Part shown: positions 33,377 to 41,827 of the stretch, piece by piece
Layout: the number at the start of each line of letters is the position of its first letter
Numbering within the stretch: position 1 is the first letter of the stretch
Source of the DNA: Candidatus Dormiibacter spiritus
GTDB taxonomy: Bacteria; Chloroflexota; Dormibacteria; Dormibacterales; Dormibacteraceae
Direction: 5' to 3'
DNA length: 43,349 nucleotides
Assembly: GCA_003244185.1 (NCBI GenBank)
Contig: QHBT01000036.1
Location: 1-43,349, forward strand
Translations under genes and position numbers: made by a program
Notes under the pieces: generated by a model
Database searches by the model: none
Told to the model about the DNA's origin: nothing
The model's input: the letters and a program-made list of their open reading frames with translations, nothing else

Positions 33377-35176
33377 CTAGATGGACTGTCGGTAGCCGAA
33401 GAACTCGTGGTCCTGGTTGTAGCCGCCGTAGCCGCCACCGATCTCCGAGTAATGCGCAACGAACTCGATGCCCTTGATCCACTTGACCTGCTTGAAGCCG
33501 AGCTGGGTCTCGTTACGCAGCCGGAGCGGGGCGCCGTGGCCGAAGGACAGCCGCTCACCGTTCATGTCGTAGGCCAGCATCGTCAGGTGGTAGCTCATCT
33601 GCTCGATCGGGTGCGCGTCGTAGTAGATGCCCTTGTCCGGGCCGTCACCGAGGGAGTAGAAGACGACCCACTTCGCCTCGGGCTGCGGCTTGACGAGGTC
33701 CATGATCGTCTGCATCGACACTCCACCCCACTTGGCTATGCCGGACCACCCCTGGATGCAGAAGTGCTGGGTGATTTGCTCTTGGTGTTGCAGCGCCCGC
33801 AGCTGTGCTAGGTCAAGGTCGACCGGGTTGTCGACCAGACCGTTGATCCGCAACCGGTAGTCCGCGAAGTTGCCCGCGAACAGCGCCTTGTACTCCTCCG
33901 AGTCGGGGTACTGGCCGTTGTGCCAGAAGTAGGGAGAGATGTCCTTCTCGGTGTACTCGCCTGGGGTGGCGTCCACGTGCTCGAACAGGCGCTGTACCGG
34001 GCCGATCAGCGCGAAGCCGACACGCTGCACCACCCGGGGGTGACGCAGGGTGAACGGGGTGGCAGCAACCCAGCCGACGATGACCAAGACCATCGAGGCA
34101 GCGAAGACCCAAAAGCCAACCCAGCTGTCGTCATTTCGACCGGCGTAGATGTGGTTGAGGTTGCGCAGCAGACCGGTGGTGAATACCAGGGTGGTGTGGA
34201 TCACGATGAAGAGCAAGAACCAGACCAGCACGAGGAAGTGCAGTGAGCGTGCCGTCTGGATGCTGAGCACCTTGCTGATCCGCTTGAAGCGGGTAGACAG
34301 TGCAGGTGACATGCCGAGGCCTGTGATAAGCGCGAGTGGGGCGGCGACGAAGACCGTGATGAAGTAGGCGATCAGCTGCAGGCTGTTGTAGGCCACCCAT
34401 CCGTTTTCGGTTGGCCAATCCAGCGACAGGTACTGGATCAGCACCGACACGGCGTTGGGAAAGACATCCCAGCTGGTTGGTACCAAACGCCGCCAGTGCG
34501 GGGTCGCGAACAGCAAGACGTAGAACACCAGGCCGTTGAGCAACCACAGGGTGTCGGTGCCCAGATGCCACCAGCGGGCAAGCCCGATGGAGTGCCGAAT
34601 TCCCGGTAGACCGACCTGTCCCGGCAGGCTGATGGAATCTTTCTTCGCGGTCCACAGCGGGTCGGCTGGAACCGGCTTCTGGACGCGGAACCAGTCCTTG
34701 CCCGGCGTGCTGTGCCGGGTCCAGTACAGCCGAGGGTGGTCGCTGAGGATCTGCACTCCCGACCGGATGATGAAGATCATCAAGAACAGATTGAGGAAGT
34801 GCTGCGCTCCCGCCCAGATGGGCAGGCCTGCGTTGCGATCGGAACTGGCTGCCTGGACGGTGCCGGGGTAGTGCTCGATGAACCGCTGTACCGCTGGGGT
34901 GCCGCGCAGGCCCTGCGCGGCCGCCACCGCGACGATCAGAACCACGAAGCCGATTGGCAATAACCAGAGCAGGTTGAACCACTTGCTGCGGCCGACGCGC
35001 ACACGTGGAGCGATACCGTGCGCTTGCGGTACCGAGCCCGCCCATGTAGCCGGATCAACGACATCCTCGCCCGTGGTCAGCTGCGCCCGATAGCTCTGCA
35101 CCGCCTCCAGTGAGACGCTCGACGGTGCGGGGCCGGGCAGATTCGGGGGGGTGGGCTGGTCGGCGGTGTCAGTCAT
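33377..35176 (-). CDS. Membrane cytochrome b561 fused to sulfite-oxidase-fold molybdopterin enzyme
   Basis: About 599 residues. Residues about 60-400 hold a cytochrome b561/formate-dehydrogenase-gamma-like domain with at least five membrane helices (WLLPIGFVVLIVAVAAAQGL, LFLMIFIIRSGVQIL, IAYFITVFVAAPLALITGLG, HFLVLVWFLLFIVIHTTLVF) and paired histidines such as RHSIG, WWHLG, RSLHF and VIHTT for heme. The C-terminal 200 residues are an oxidoreductase molybdopterin-binding domain: the Mo-ligating cysteine lies in HFCIQGWSGIAKWGGV, followed by YSLGDGPDKGIYYDA and GAPLRLRNETQLGFKQVKWI. The fusion implies electrons pass from the Mo site to the membrane pool or the reverse. The open frame reaches 35377, but the ATG at 35176 starts the conserved protein. 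It lies downstream of ctaD in the same orientation. Confidence 0.88.
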   Translation of the reverse strand: MTDTADQPTPPNLPGPAPSSVSLEAVQSYRAQLTTGEDVVDPATWAGSVPQAHGIAPRVRVGRSKWFNLLWLLPIGFVVLIVAVAAAQGLRGTPAVQRFIEHYPGTVQAASSDRNAGLPIWAGAQHFLNLFLMIFIIRSGVQILSDHPRLYWTRHSTPGKDWFRVQKPVPADPLWTAKKDSISLPGQVGLPGIRHSIGLARWWHLGTDTLWLLNGLVFYVLLFATPHWRRLVPTSWDVFPNAVSVLIQYLSLDWPTENGWVAYNSLQLIAYFITVFVAAPLALITGLGMSPALSTRFKRISKVLSIQTARSLHFLVLVWFLLFIVIHTTLVFTTGLLRNLNHIYAGRNDDSWVGFWVFAASMVLVIVGWVAATPFTLRHPRVVQRVGFALIGPVQRLFEHVDATPGEYTEKDISPYFWHNGQYPDSEEYKALFAGNFADYRLRINGLVDNPVDLDLAQLRALQHQEQITQHFCIQGWSGIAKWGGVSMQTIMDLVKPQPEAKWVVFYSLGDGPDKGIYYDAHPIEQMSYHLTMLAYDMNGERLSFGHGAPLRLRNETQLGFKQVKWIKGIEFVAHYSEIGGGYGGYNQDHEFFGYRQSI

Positions 35177-35401
35177 GTGCGGCAGCGCCCCATCCGTACC
35201 AATAAAACGAACTCGATGCCGCCGTCGGTGACCCGGACTGCGGGTAGACAGGTACCGATTGGGTGGCCGGGGGTCCGGTACGGTCCCCGGCGGAGAGCGC
35301 GATCTGTTTGTGGCTGCACTCGTCGAGCAGGGCATCGACCGACCCGCAGCTGTGGGCAATCCCCGCCGAGACGGCACCCGACAATCGGTGTGGCGGCTGC
35401 C
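35177..35401. other. Intergenic region between ctaD and the cytochrome b/Mo gene
   Basis: These 225 bp hold no gene. They probably carry the promoter of the cytochrome b/Mo gene, but no clear signals were identified. Confidence 0.45.
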
Positions 35402-37063
35402 TCACTCAGGGCTCGCCAGCGAGGGCCGCAAGCCGTCCTCGCGCATGTCGCGCAGCGGCATGAACGAGCGCACCACGGGCACCTTCTCAAAGTTGTAGGG
35501 CGGCGGTGGGGAGGTCGTCGCCCACTCCAGTGTGTTGCCGCCCCAGGGGTCATCGCCCGCCGGCTCGCCGTACTTCCAGCTTACGACCAGATTGTAGATG
35601 AAGACAAGCACCGATGCCGCGATCACGAACGAGAAGACGGTGATGAACATGTTCGTCGCACCCCAGCCCTCCTCGCCAAAGCCGCCGGGGTAGCTGTAGA
35701 TGCGCCGCGGCATGCCCTCCAAGCCCAGCGTGTGCATGACCAAGAAGGTGCCGTTGAACCCGATGAAGAAGAGCCAGAAGCTCCACTCGCCAAGTGTCTT
35801 GTTCAGCATGCGACCAGTGATCTTGGGAAACCAGTACTGCGTGCCAGCCAGAAGGGTGAACACACTGCCGCCGACCATGACGTAGTGGAAGTGGGCCACC
35901 ACGTAGTAGGACTGGTGGACCTGCGTATTGACCGGGACCGAACTCAGATAAACGCCGGTGATGCCGCCGATCAGGAACGTGGCCAAGAAGCCGAACACGT
36001 ACTTCATGGGAATCTGGAAGTCGATGGAGCCGCCCCAGGCGGTCGCGATCCAGTTGAAGAACTTGATGCCTGTGGGAATCGCGATCAGCATTGTCATGAC
36101 CATGAACCAGGTCTCGACGTAGATGTTCATGCCTACGGTCAACATGTGGTGCCCCCACACGGCCATGGAGAGGAATACGATGCTGAACAGCGCGCCCACC
36201 ATCGAGGTGTAGCCGAAGATCGGCTTTCGCGCGAAGACCGGGATGATTTCCGAGACCATGCCGAACCCGGGCAGTATGAGGACGTACACCTCGGGGTGGC
36301 CGAAAAACCAGAACAGGTGCTGGAACAGCACCGGGCGACCACCGTTGCTCACGAAGAAGCTGGTGCCAGCCTGGCGGTCCAGCTCGAGCAGGAACAGGGC
36401 GGCCGCAAGAGGGGCGCCGACAGCCAGTAGCAGCAGCGAGGTGCAGATTTGCGCCCAGACGAAGAGCGGTAGTCGGGAGAAGCCCATACCCGGGGCGCGC
36501 AGCGCCACGATGGTGGTCAGGAAGTTGACCGAGGCCATTATGCCGCTGACGCACCAGAGGATGATGCTGGCGGCCCAGAGGTCGACGCCCAAGCCGGGGT
36601 TGAACTGCTTGGTCGTGAGCGGAGGATAGCCCGTCCAGCCGGCGTCCAGCGCGCCGCCGGTGAAGAACCCGGTGTAGTAGATCGCGATCGAGATCGGTAT
36701 CAGCCAGAAGCCGAACAGGTTGACACGCGGAAAGGCCATGTCGCGCGCTCCGATCATCAGCGGCACGAAGTAGTTGGCGATTCCGGTCATGAAGATGGTC
36801 ACGAAGAAGAAGATCATCGTCGTGCCGTGCGCGCTGAGCAGCTGGTTGTAGGTCTCTGCGTCTATCACTTTGAGGTTCGGCTGCGCCAGCTGGATGCGCA
36901 TGACGAGCGCCAGGATGCCGCCCAGGACGAAGGCCAGCATGCCAGTGGTCATGTACATGATTCCGATGAGCTTGTGGTCGGTGGTCGTCAGCCAGAGGCT
37001 GACTGGCTTGAAGAAAGTGTCGTCGTAGCTTTTCGGTCGGGGTGGCGCGAGAACATTGGCCAT
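35402..37063 (-). CDS. ctaD: Cytochrome c oxidase subunit I (aa3 type)
   Basis: Heme-copper oxidase catalytic subunit, about 553 residues, 12 membrane helices. Ligands are all visible: the low-spin heme histidine in LSAHGTTMIFFF, the CuB histidine with cross-linked tyrosine in FFGHPEVYVLILPGFG, the two CuB histidines in WGHHMLTVGM, and the heme histidines in VAHFHYVMVGG. The HPEVY motif marks an A-family oxidase. The ATG at 37063 is chosen because GGGAGAG lies seven bases upstream; the longer frame to 37300 overlaps ctaC. It is 14 bp downstream of ctaC in one operon. Subunit III and assembly genes are not in the window. Confidence 0.97.
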   Translation of the reverse strand: MANVLAPPRPKSYDDTFFKPVSLWLTTTDHKLIGIMYMTTGMLAFVLGGILALVMRIQLAQPNLKVIDAETYNQLLSAHGTTMIFFFVTIFMTGIANYFVPLMIGARDMAFPRVNLFGFWLIPISIAIYYTGFFTGGALDAGWTGYPPLTTKQFNPGLGVDLWAASIILWCVSGIMASVNFLTTIVALRAPGMGFSRLPLFVWAQICTSLLLLAVGAPLAAALFLLELDRQAGTSFFVSNGGRPVLFQHLFWFFGHPEVYVLILPGFGMVSEIIPVFARKPIFGYTSMVGALFSIVFLSMAVWGHHMLTVGMNIYVETWFMVMTMLIAIPTGIKFFNWIATAWGGSIDFQIPMKYVFGFLATFLIGGITGVYLSSVPVNTQVHQSYYVVAHFHYVMVGGSVFTLLAGTQYWFPKITGRMLNKTLGEWSFWLFFIGFNGTFLVMHTLGLEGMPRRIYSYPGGFGEEGWGATNMFITVFSFVIAASVLVFIYNLVVSWKYGEPAGDDPWGGNTLEWATTSPPPPYNFEKVPVVRSFMPLRDMREDGLRPSLASPE

Positions 37064-37077
37064 GCTTCTCTCCCTTT

Positions 37078-37968
37078 TTATCTCGTTGTGGGTCCCGCCG
37101 AGGGGCTGGCCGGTGGGGAGCCTGCGGGCGCCGCCGGAGCGGCTCCGGGCGCTCTGGGGGACGGCGAGCTCTTGGACTTGGCCTGGTCGGCCAGGCTCTT
37201 CTGGACGAAGGCGGCGTAGTCGCTTTGGGAGACGGCCTTCACGCGCAGCTGCATGGTGTAGTGGCCGGTTCCACAAAGCTCGGTGCACTCGCCCCGCCAC
37301 TCGCCCGGCTGGCTGACCTTGACCCAGGTGACGTTCTCATAACCGGGGACCAAATCGGTCTTCCCGGTCAGGTCCGGCACCCAAAAGCCGTGGATTACGT
37401 CGGTCGAGTTGAGCTTGAGCCGGACCAGCTTGCTGGTCGGGATGACCATCGGGGTCGGCGTCAGGCCTTCGGAGTCGACGGTGAAGCCCTCGGGGTACTT
37501 GAACTTCCAGCCGTACTGGTGACCCGTCACCGCGATATCGATGTCCGGGTTGTTGGAGGCTTGAGCGGTGTAGTCGTTCTGCAGCGTGATGAACGAGGCC
37601 GACCCGATCACGATAAGGATCAGGGCGGGGATGACGGTCCAGAGGACCTCAAGACCCCGGTGCCCATGCCACTGCGGTGGCTTGTAGCCCTTGGGCAATT
37701 TCTTGCGCCGGAACTTGATCAGTACGGTGATGAGCAACCCTTCCACGAGCAGGAAGATGAAGAGGGCCGGGATCGAGACGAGGAGATAGAGCTGCCAGAT
37801 ATGGTGGCCGTTCGGCGACTTGCCGTTGGGCACGATCGGGTCGAGCCCGCTCCCACTGCCCTCCGCGGCCAGCGCGGTGCCGGAACAGAAGAGCACGAGC
37901 ACAACCAGGACGGGCAAGGTGGCGAACGCGCGGCGAAACCAGAGACGCCCACGCATCAGAGAGAGCAC
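37078..37968 (-). CDS. ctaC: Cytochrome c oxidase subunit II
   Basis: Membrane-anchored CuA subunit, about 296 residues. It begins with a type I signal-like segment (LPVLVVLVLFCSGTALAAEG) and then two helices (LYLLVSIPALFIFLLVEGLL and LEVLWTVIPALILIVIGSAS). The cupredoxin domain has VTGHQYGWKF, the exit-loop HGFWVPDLTGK and the CuA site CTELCGTGHYTM (C-x3-C-x3-H-x2-M), all complete. There is no fused cytochrome c domain; the tail is rich in Ser/Pro/Ala. The start is GTG at 37968, or ATG at 37956; no Shine-Dalgarno separates them. It leads the ctaC-ctaD operon. Confidence 0.95.
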   Translation of the reverse strand: MLSLMRGRLWFRRAFATLPVLVVLVLFCSGTALAAEGSGSGLDPIVPNGKSPNGHHIWQLYLLVSIPALFIFLLVEGLLITVLIKFRRKKLPKGYKPPQWHGHRGLEVLWTVIPALILIVIGSASFITLQNDYTAQASNNPDIDIAVTGHQYGWKFKYPEGFTVDSEGLTPTPMVIPTSKLVRLKLNSTDVIHGFWVPDLTGKTDLVPGYENVTWVKVSQPGEWRGECTELCGTGHYTMQLRVKAVSQSDYAAFVQKSLADQAKSKSSPSPRAPGAAPAAPAGSPPASPSAGPTTR

Positions 37969-38037
37969 CGCTTTCCGCGAGTAGAGGCCAGTGGACCTGA
38001 GCCCGCCCAGGAGGAGAATTCACCCGCCACGGCCTTA

Positions 38038-38340
38038 CTAGTCCTGGTCCAGTGAGATCTCGCCGACCTCGTGGCTCACCTCGGGGCTGAGGTGCCGGCC
38101 AATGAAGCAGTGTTGCCTGGGCCGGCTGGCGGTGCTCAGGTACTCATCGCGCCGCGAGTCCTCCGCACCCACGATCGTCGGAGTGACCTGAAGGCGCGAG
38201 ATCCTCGAGCTGCGCCCTGGGAAGTCGCTGACGACAGCCTGCGACTGTACTTGCAGCCCTTGGTAAGGCAGCCTGGCGTTGAGCAGCAAGCTCCTCGAAG
38301 TGAAGCGCAACTCTGTCGTCTCCAGCATCTGCTTGCTCAT
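38038..38340 (-). CDS. Small uncharacterised protein coupled to ferredoxin
   Basis: A 100-residue open frame with no domain recognised. Its ATG lies 5 bases after the ferredoxin stop codon, and the ferredoxin's last codons supply an AAGAGGTGA ribosome site, a classic translational coupling. The protein is polar, with segments TTELRFTSRSLLLNARLPY, LQVTPTIVGAEDSRRDEYL and a C-terminal SHEVGEISLDQD; one cysteine, no membrane segment. The coupling and consistent frame argue that it is real. A partner or maturation factor of the ferredoxin is possible but speculative. Confidence 0.5.
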   Translation of the reverse strand: MSKQMLETTELRFTSRSLLLNARLPYQGLQVQSQAVVSDFPGRSSRISRLQVTPTIVGAEDSRRDEYLSTASRPRQHCFIGRHLSPEVSHEVGEISLDQD

Positions 38341-38345
38341 CTCGT

Positions 38346-38588
38346 TCACCTCTTGAAGTAGTCGCCGTTGATTTGAATGAAGGACTGCCACTCGGCTGGC
38401 ACCTCGTCCTCGGGAAAGATGGCGTCGACCGGACAGGGGTCGACGCAGGCACCGCAGTCGATGCACTCCTGAGGGTCGATGAAGTACATGTCCGACTCCT
38501 CGTCGCTGTGGATGCAGTCGACAGGGCAGACCTCGACGCAGGAGGCGTCCTTGACGCCGATGCAGGGCTGGGTGATCACGTAGGCCAA
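38346..38588 (-). CDS. Seven-iron ferredoxin (3Fe-4S/4Fe-4S), Thermus-like
   Basis: An 80-residue electron carrier. The first cluster region, CIGVKDASCVEVCPVDCI, has the C-x7-C-x3-C spacing of a 3Fe-4S site plus a fourth cysteine for the other cluster, and CIDCGACVDPCPVDAIF is a standard C-x2-C-x2-C-x3-CP 4Fe-4S motif. Its short length and IGVKD insertion match Thermus-type rather than the longer mycobacterial FdxA. It is soluble and low-potential and donates electrons to oxidoreductases. It lies upstream of the small coupled gene and downstream of a damaged hemerythrin gene on the same strand. Confidence 0.95.
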   Translation of the reverse strand: MAYVITQPCIGVKDASCVEVCPVDCIHSDEESDMYFIDPQECIDCGACVDPCPVDAIFPEDEVPAEWQSFIQINGDYFKR

Positions 38589-38591
38589 TGG

Positions 38592-38856
38592 CTAAGACTC
38601 CTCTTCGGCTTTCTTCTCAGGCCCGTGAGATGCGCGTGGAGTGACTGCCGCTCGGCCGGCGAGAGCAGCGCCCACAGCGGCATGTCCTCTCTCTGCAATG
38701 AAGCTCGAGCAGCGAATGCAGGCCGTAGAGCAGGCGGCGCACCAGTTCCCGCCAATCAGAGTTGAGTGGACCGCTCACCTCCTGCTCCAGCTCATCTATC
38801 AAGGCCGCGATCCGCCGGTGATCCATGGCCATGGTGGCGCCAAGCGCCGAAAGCAT
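38592..38856 (-). pseudogene. Hemerythrin-like (HHE) protein, frameshifted
   Basis: Frame one encodes MAMDHRRIAALIDELEQEV, RELVRRLLYGLHSLLELHC and then leaves the family pattern. Adding one base at about 38680 (GAGAG to GAAGAG) restores CREEDMPLWALLSPAERQSL and HAHLTGLRRK. Histidines and glutamates in DHRR, ELHCREED and HAHL follow the H-HxxxE-like arrangement of HHE domains. The N-terminal frame runs on upstream of the ATG without a clear start. A functional paralogue is at 41828-42472. Confidence 0.55.
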
Positions 38857-38991
38857 GGGCAGAACGCCTGGTCGCCACCGTCCATCCTGGCCGCCCAGAA
38901 TCCAAGCTTGGCTAACTGCCCTACTCCTTTTCCTGTTTGAGCACTCCGCCGCATTAACTCCAATCCATGTTAGAGAAAATCGGGAAAGCTG

Positions 38992-40245
38992 CTACCGTCG
39001 CCTGGCCAGCGCCGAGCTTCGCAGCTCTCTCGTCACCTTCCCCTGCCGCCGCCAGGCCAGGATGAAGCTGGTGGTAAAGAGAGCGAGCGCGGGCCAAGGC
39101 CAATAGGCCGGCGACCGCGAGCAGCAGATCCCCCCAGCCAGCGGCAGCATTGTCCTGATCACGGCCGCCAGCACCCGGAGCGCCGTCGCTACCGACAGCC
39201 CCAGCCAGATCAGCCTGATCAGCAGGACGCTTGGGGATGCTTGTGTCCGGCCGATGGCAAAGACGGGCGTCAGGAGCCGCGCCATGCCCACGATCAGGGT
39301 GGTGACCAGGCCCAGGCCGATCGCATGCTGTGCCGCGTCCTCCAGACCGTCGGCGATCTCCAGCCCGGAGGACGACACTGTGATTGCGGCCGCGGCCAGC
39401 AGCAGGCAGCCCGCGAGCATTGCCCAGCGGTTGGCCATGACCAGGAAGCCCGCCGCCGGTTGGGAGGCTGCATGGAGACGGTGCGCGGAGCCGCGGACCG
39501 CCCCGCAGAGTGGAGCCAGCCCGGATCGGCGCACCAGCAGGACCTCCGCGATCGCTGCAGCGGGGGAGGCCAGTACGATGAACAACCCCAGGTTGAAGAG
39601 CAGGATGGGAACCAGCAGCCGAGGCCCGACCGGCGGGCCGCGCCCGTAGAAGACCGGAACGCTGCGGACTTGGACCGTCAGACCAGGTTGTCAATCGCAC
39701 CCAGGAGGACGACCCAGGTCGGGGAGCGATCTAGGTTCGCCGGCACCAGACCGTTCTGCCCGGAGGCCCGCACGGCCGTGGCGACGGTCAGCGCTGCCCA
39801 GACCATCCACCAGGCAACCGCAGCCCAAGCGGACGCTCGCCAGCCCTGCCCGCGACGAGAGCTGCGGGCCAGGGCGAGGGCCAGGGACGCCGCAGTCCCC
39901 AGCATGCCGGCAGCCGCCAGAGCCCCGGCGAGGAGCAGGGCCAGGTTCCCAGGCCGCCCTTGCAGGATCACCTGCCCGAACAGGCGCAGGACGGCTCCCG
40001 AGGCCAGGAGGACGAGCAGCGTGAGAACCAGAGCAGCCGGGAGCGGCCTCCGACCGCAGAGGCGAGGGATCAGACGAAGGCCATGCCGGCAACGAAGAGG
40101 CCCACGAAGCCTTGGAGCTGGATCCAGCCGTGGGCCTGGATGAAGCGCGGCAGGCGGCTTCCCCAGCTCGGCGTCGCCGCCGCCAAGGGGATCAGTATCG
40201 TTAGGACGAACCCGGCGCCCAGACCCAGAACCAGGGCGGCAGCCA
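38992..40245 (-). pseudogene. NnrS-like multipass membrane protein, several frameshifts
   Basis: Pieces in different frames make one NnrS-type heme/copper membrane protein. N-terminus: LVLGLGAGFVLTILIPLAAA, QAHGWIQLQGFVGLFVAGMA, where a missing C near 40078 breaks FRLIPR. Middle: VLTLLVLLASGAVLRLFGQV to TWVVLLGAIDNLV, broken near 39685 (one base missing restores NLVLTVQVRSVPVFYGR). Then RLLVPILLFNLGLFIVLASP and QHAIGLGLVTTLIVGMARLL. A further compensated shift is likely near 39110-39150. The HGxxQLxGFVGLFxxGMA and HAxGLGxVTTxIxGMA signatures are diagnostic. NnrS proteins protect against nitric oxide. Confidence 0.72.
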
Positions 40246-40368
40246 TGAAGCCGAGGTAAGAACGATCCTCGACAGGTCGGGCGGGGCCAGACCTCAGGGT
40301 CGGTTCCGCCTCCCTCTTCCATTCAATCCAGCCTCTCGTCTCAGGCCTTCTCGTAGTCCTTGGCAGTC

Positions 40369-41073
40369 CTATCTCGCGCTGCTGGTCAGCGTGGCGACGC
40401 AGAGCGAGGGCTTCACAAAGGGCTGCAGATTCCGGGGCTCCAGAGGGGCGCCAAGCTCGGCAAGGGCACCCCGCATCAGCCCCAGATGCACGGAGCAGGT
40501 GATCTCCGGATGGCTGGTGGCCAGGTCGCCGAAGGGACAGTGGTGGAGGAGGATCTGGTCTTCCTCTGCTTCCTGGACCAGCTCGGGCGCGAAGCCGAGG
40601 TCGGCGAGCAGTTTGATGACCCGCCGTCGTGCCTCCTCAGCGGAGATCTTCCTGAACGGCGCCGGGCCTTCTACTAGATAGCGACCCCAGACCTGACCAG
40701 CCTCCACAGCCGCTGCACTCGGATCCGGACTCGATCCCGCCAGATAGCTGGAAAGGATGTGGGCGAGCAGGCGATATCCGGCGAGTTGGTCGCTCGGCAT
40801 GGCTCCAGGTACCGGCTCGTAAACGATGCGCGGCCGCCCAGGCATGCTGCGCTTCTCACGATCCGCGCGTACCAGCCCGGCCCTGCGGAGCACGTCCAGA
40901 TGGGCCCTGACGGTGTTCGAGTGCAGGCCCAGACGTCCCGCCAATTGCGTGGCGTCCAGCGCTGGGCCGGCGGCGCGCAGCTCCTCGAGGATCCGCACCC
41001 GGCTGACCTCCGCCAGGGCCCGATATGCCAGCTGGCCGCCCTTAGTCCCGCTTGGCACATTCTCACGCTGCAT
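40369..41073 (-). CDS. ArsR/SufR-type regulator with cysteine-rich sensor domain
   Basis: About 234 residues. The N-terminal winged HTH reads ALAEVSRVRILEELRAAGPA, LAGRLGLHSNTVRAHLDVLR, RAGLVRADREKRSMPGRP. The C-terminal domain has the arrangement HHCPFGDLATSHPEITCSVH, LGLMRGALAELGAP and a final cysteine in KPSLCVATL: three cysteines in the positions that bind an iron-sulfur cluster in SufR-like repressors. It would sense Fe-S status or nitric oxide. The ATG at 41073 begins the conserved part; an AT-rich, Shine-Dalgarno-less leader precedes it, so it may be leaderless. It is divergent from the membrane-protein/hemerythrin genes and upstream of nnrS. Confidence 0.8.
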   Translation of the reverse strand: MQRENVPSGTKGGQLAYRALAEVSRVRILEELRAAGPALDATQLAGRLGLHSNTVRAHLDVLRRAGLVRADREKRSMPGRPRIVYEPVPGAMPSDQLAGYRLLAHILSSYLAGSSPDPSAAAVEAGQVWGRYLVEGPAPFRKISAEEARRRVIKLLADLGFAPELVQEAEEDQILLHHCPFGDLATSHPEITCSVHLGLMRGALAELGAPLEPRNLQPFVKPSLCVATLTSSAR

Positions 41074-41161
41074 GGTGTAAATATTGTTGTGTGTTGAGGA
41101 CTTGTAGGTGTTGCCCCTCGCCCACAATGGCCCCCAGCTGGGGCCGGCAAGGAGCTAGGCG
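41074..41161. promoter_or_regulatory. Divergent promoter region with AT-rich core
   Basis: Between the regulator and the four-helix protein lies a sharply AT-rich stretch in otherwise GC-rich DNA (41076-41096, containing GTAAATATTGTTGTGTG). Autoregulation by the adjacent SufR-like protein would place its operator here. No perfect dyad was seen beyond the short AATATT. Confidence 0.45.
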
Positions 41162-41629
41162 CTGATACCTACGGCGGTTCACCTGCTGAACCTGATGCTG
41201 GCCGGCATCTGGCTCGGCTGCCTGGTCTTCACCACCTTTGTAGTTTCGCCCGCCTTCAGGCGAATGCCCTGGTCGGACGCGGAGCGGGTGCAGGTGCGCT
41301 CGGCACTGGGACGCCAATTCATGCTGGTCGCCAACCCTATCCTGTTGCTCCTGCTGGGGTCCTTGATTGCGGAGGCTCTGCTGCGTAGCAGTCGTCTGCT
41401 GCTGGTCGAGCTGACGCTGCTTCTGCTGGTGATTCTGCTCGCCGCCATGCACGGGCTCCTCTTCGGCCGTCGCCTCGAAGCCCTGGCGGTGGCGGAAGGC
41501 GGGACAGAGGCTGGGGCCGCCCTCTCGCTCGCCTCTCGTCGAGGCGGACTTCGGCGCGCCTCTGCGGCCCTGTCATGCGTGAACCTTATGCTCAGCGCGG
41601 CTCTCCTCCTCGTCGCAGTGAGCGCGTGA
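41162..41629 (+). CDS. Four-helix integral membrane protein with atypical start
   Basis: About 155 residues, helices visible at VHLLNLMLAGIWLGCLVF, FMLVANPILLLLLGSLIAE, LLLVELTLLLLVILLAAMHG and ASAALSCVNLMLSAALLLVA. The layout resembles DUF4149/CopD-like small membrane proteins. The conserved N-terminus (LIPTAVHLLNLM) precedes the first ATG (41195); the frame is closed by TAG at 41156. AAGGAG at 41149-41154 points to CTG at 41162 or ATA at 41165 as the initiation codon. Either a rare start is used, or an ATG was lost to ATA. It is divergent from the regulator. Confidence 0.6.
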   Translation: MIPTAVHLLNLMLAGIWLGCLVFTTFVVSPAFRRMPWSDAERVQVRSALGRQFMLVANPILLLLLGSLIAEALLRSSRLLLVELTLLLLVILLAAMHGLLFGRRLEALAVAEGGTEAGAALSLASRRGGLRRASAALSCVNLMLSAALLLVAVSA

Positions 41630-41766
41630 GGTGAGAGGCCGCAGCCACGGAACCACCGGTGGCCGGCCCAAACAGGTCGAAACCATCACCGCGGTGGGGG
41701 TAACGAGCCTGATGAAGCCAACGTATTCACCGGTCCGCACGCCGCCTCGATCGCCTGCGGGCCGCA

Positions 41767-41790
41767 CCGTCAACTGCACTTTAGTTGCGG
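41767..41790. promoter_or_regulatory. Inverted repeat upstream of hemerythrin gene
   Basis: The sequence CCGTCAACT-N7-AGTTGCGG forms a near-perfect dyad (one unpaired T) 38 bp before the hemerythrin-domain gene start. Its position suits an operator in the short intergenic region; a regulator is not identified. Confidence 0.4.
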
Positions 41791-41827
41791 TGGTTGCGCA
41801 TTCCGGCGTGCCTAGGACTTCCCGCTG

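Noticed and set aside
35177..36430. 417-codon plus-strand open frame
   Set aside because: Antisense to ctaD, whose heme and copper ligands are all visible.
37042..38055. 337-codon plus-strand open frame
   Set aside because: Antisense to ctaC with its CuA motif; no motif of its own.
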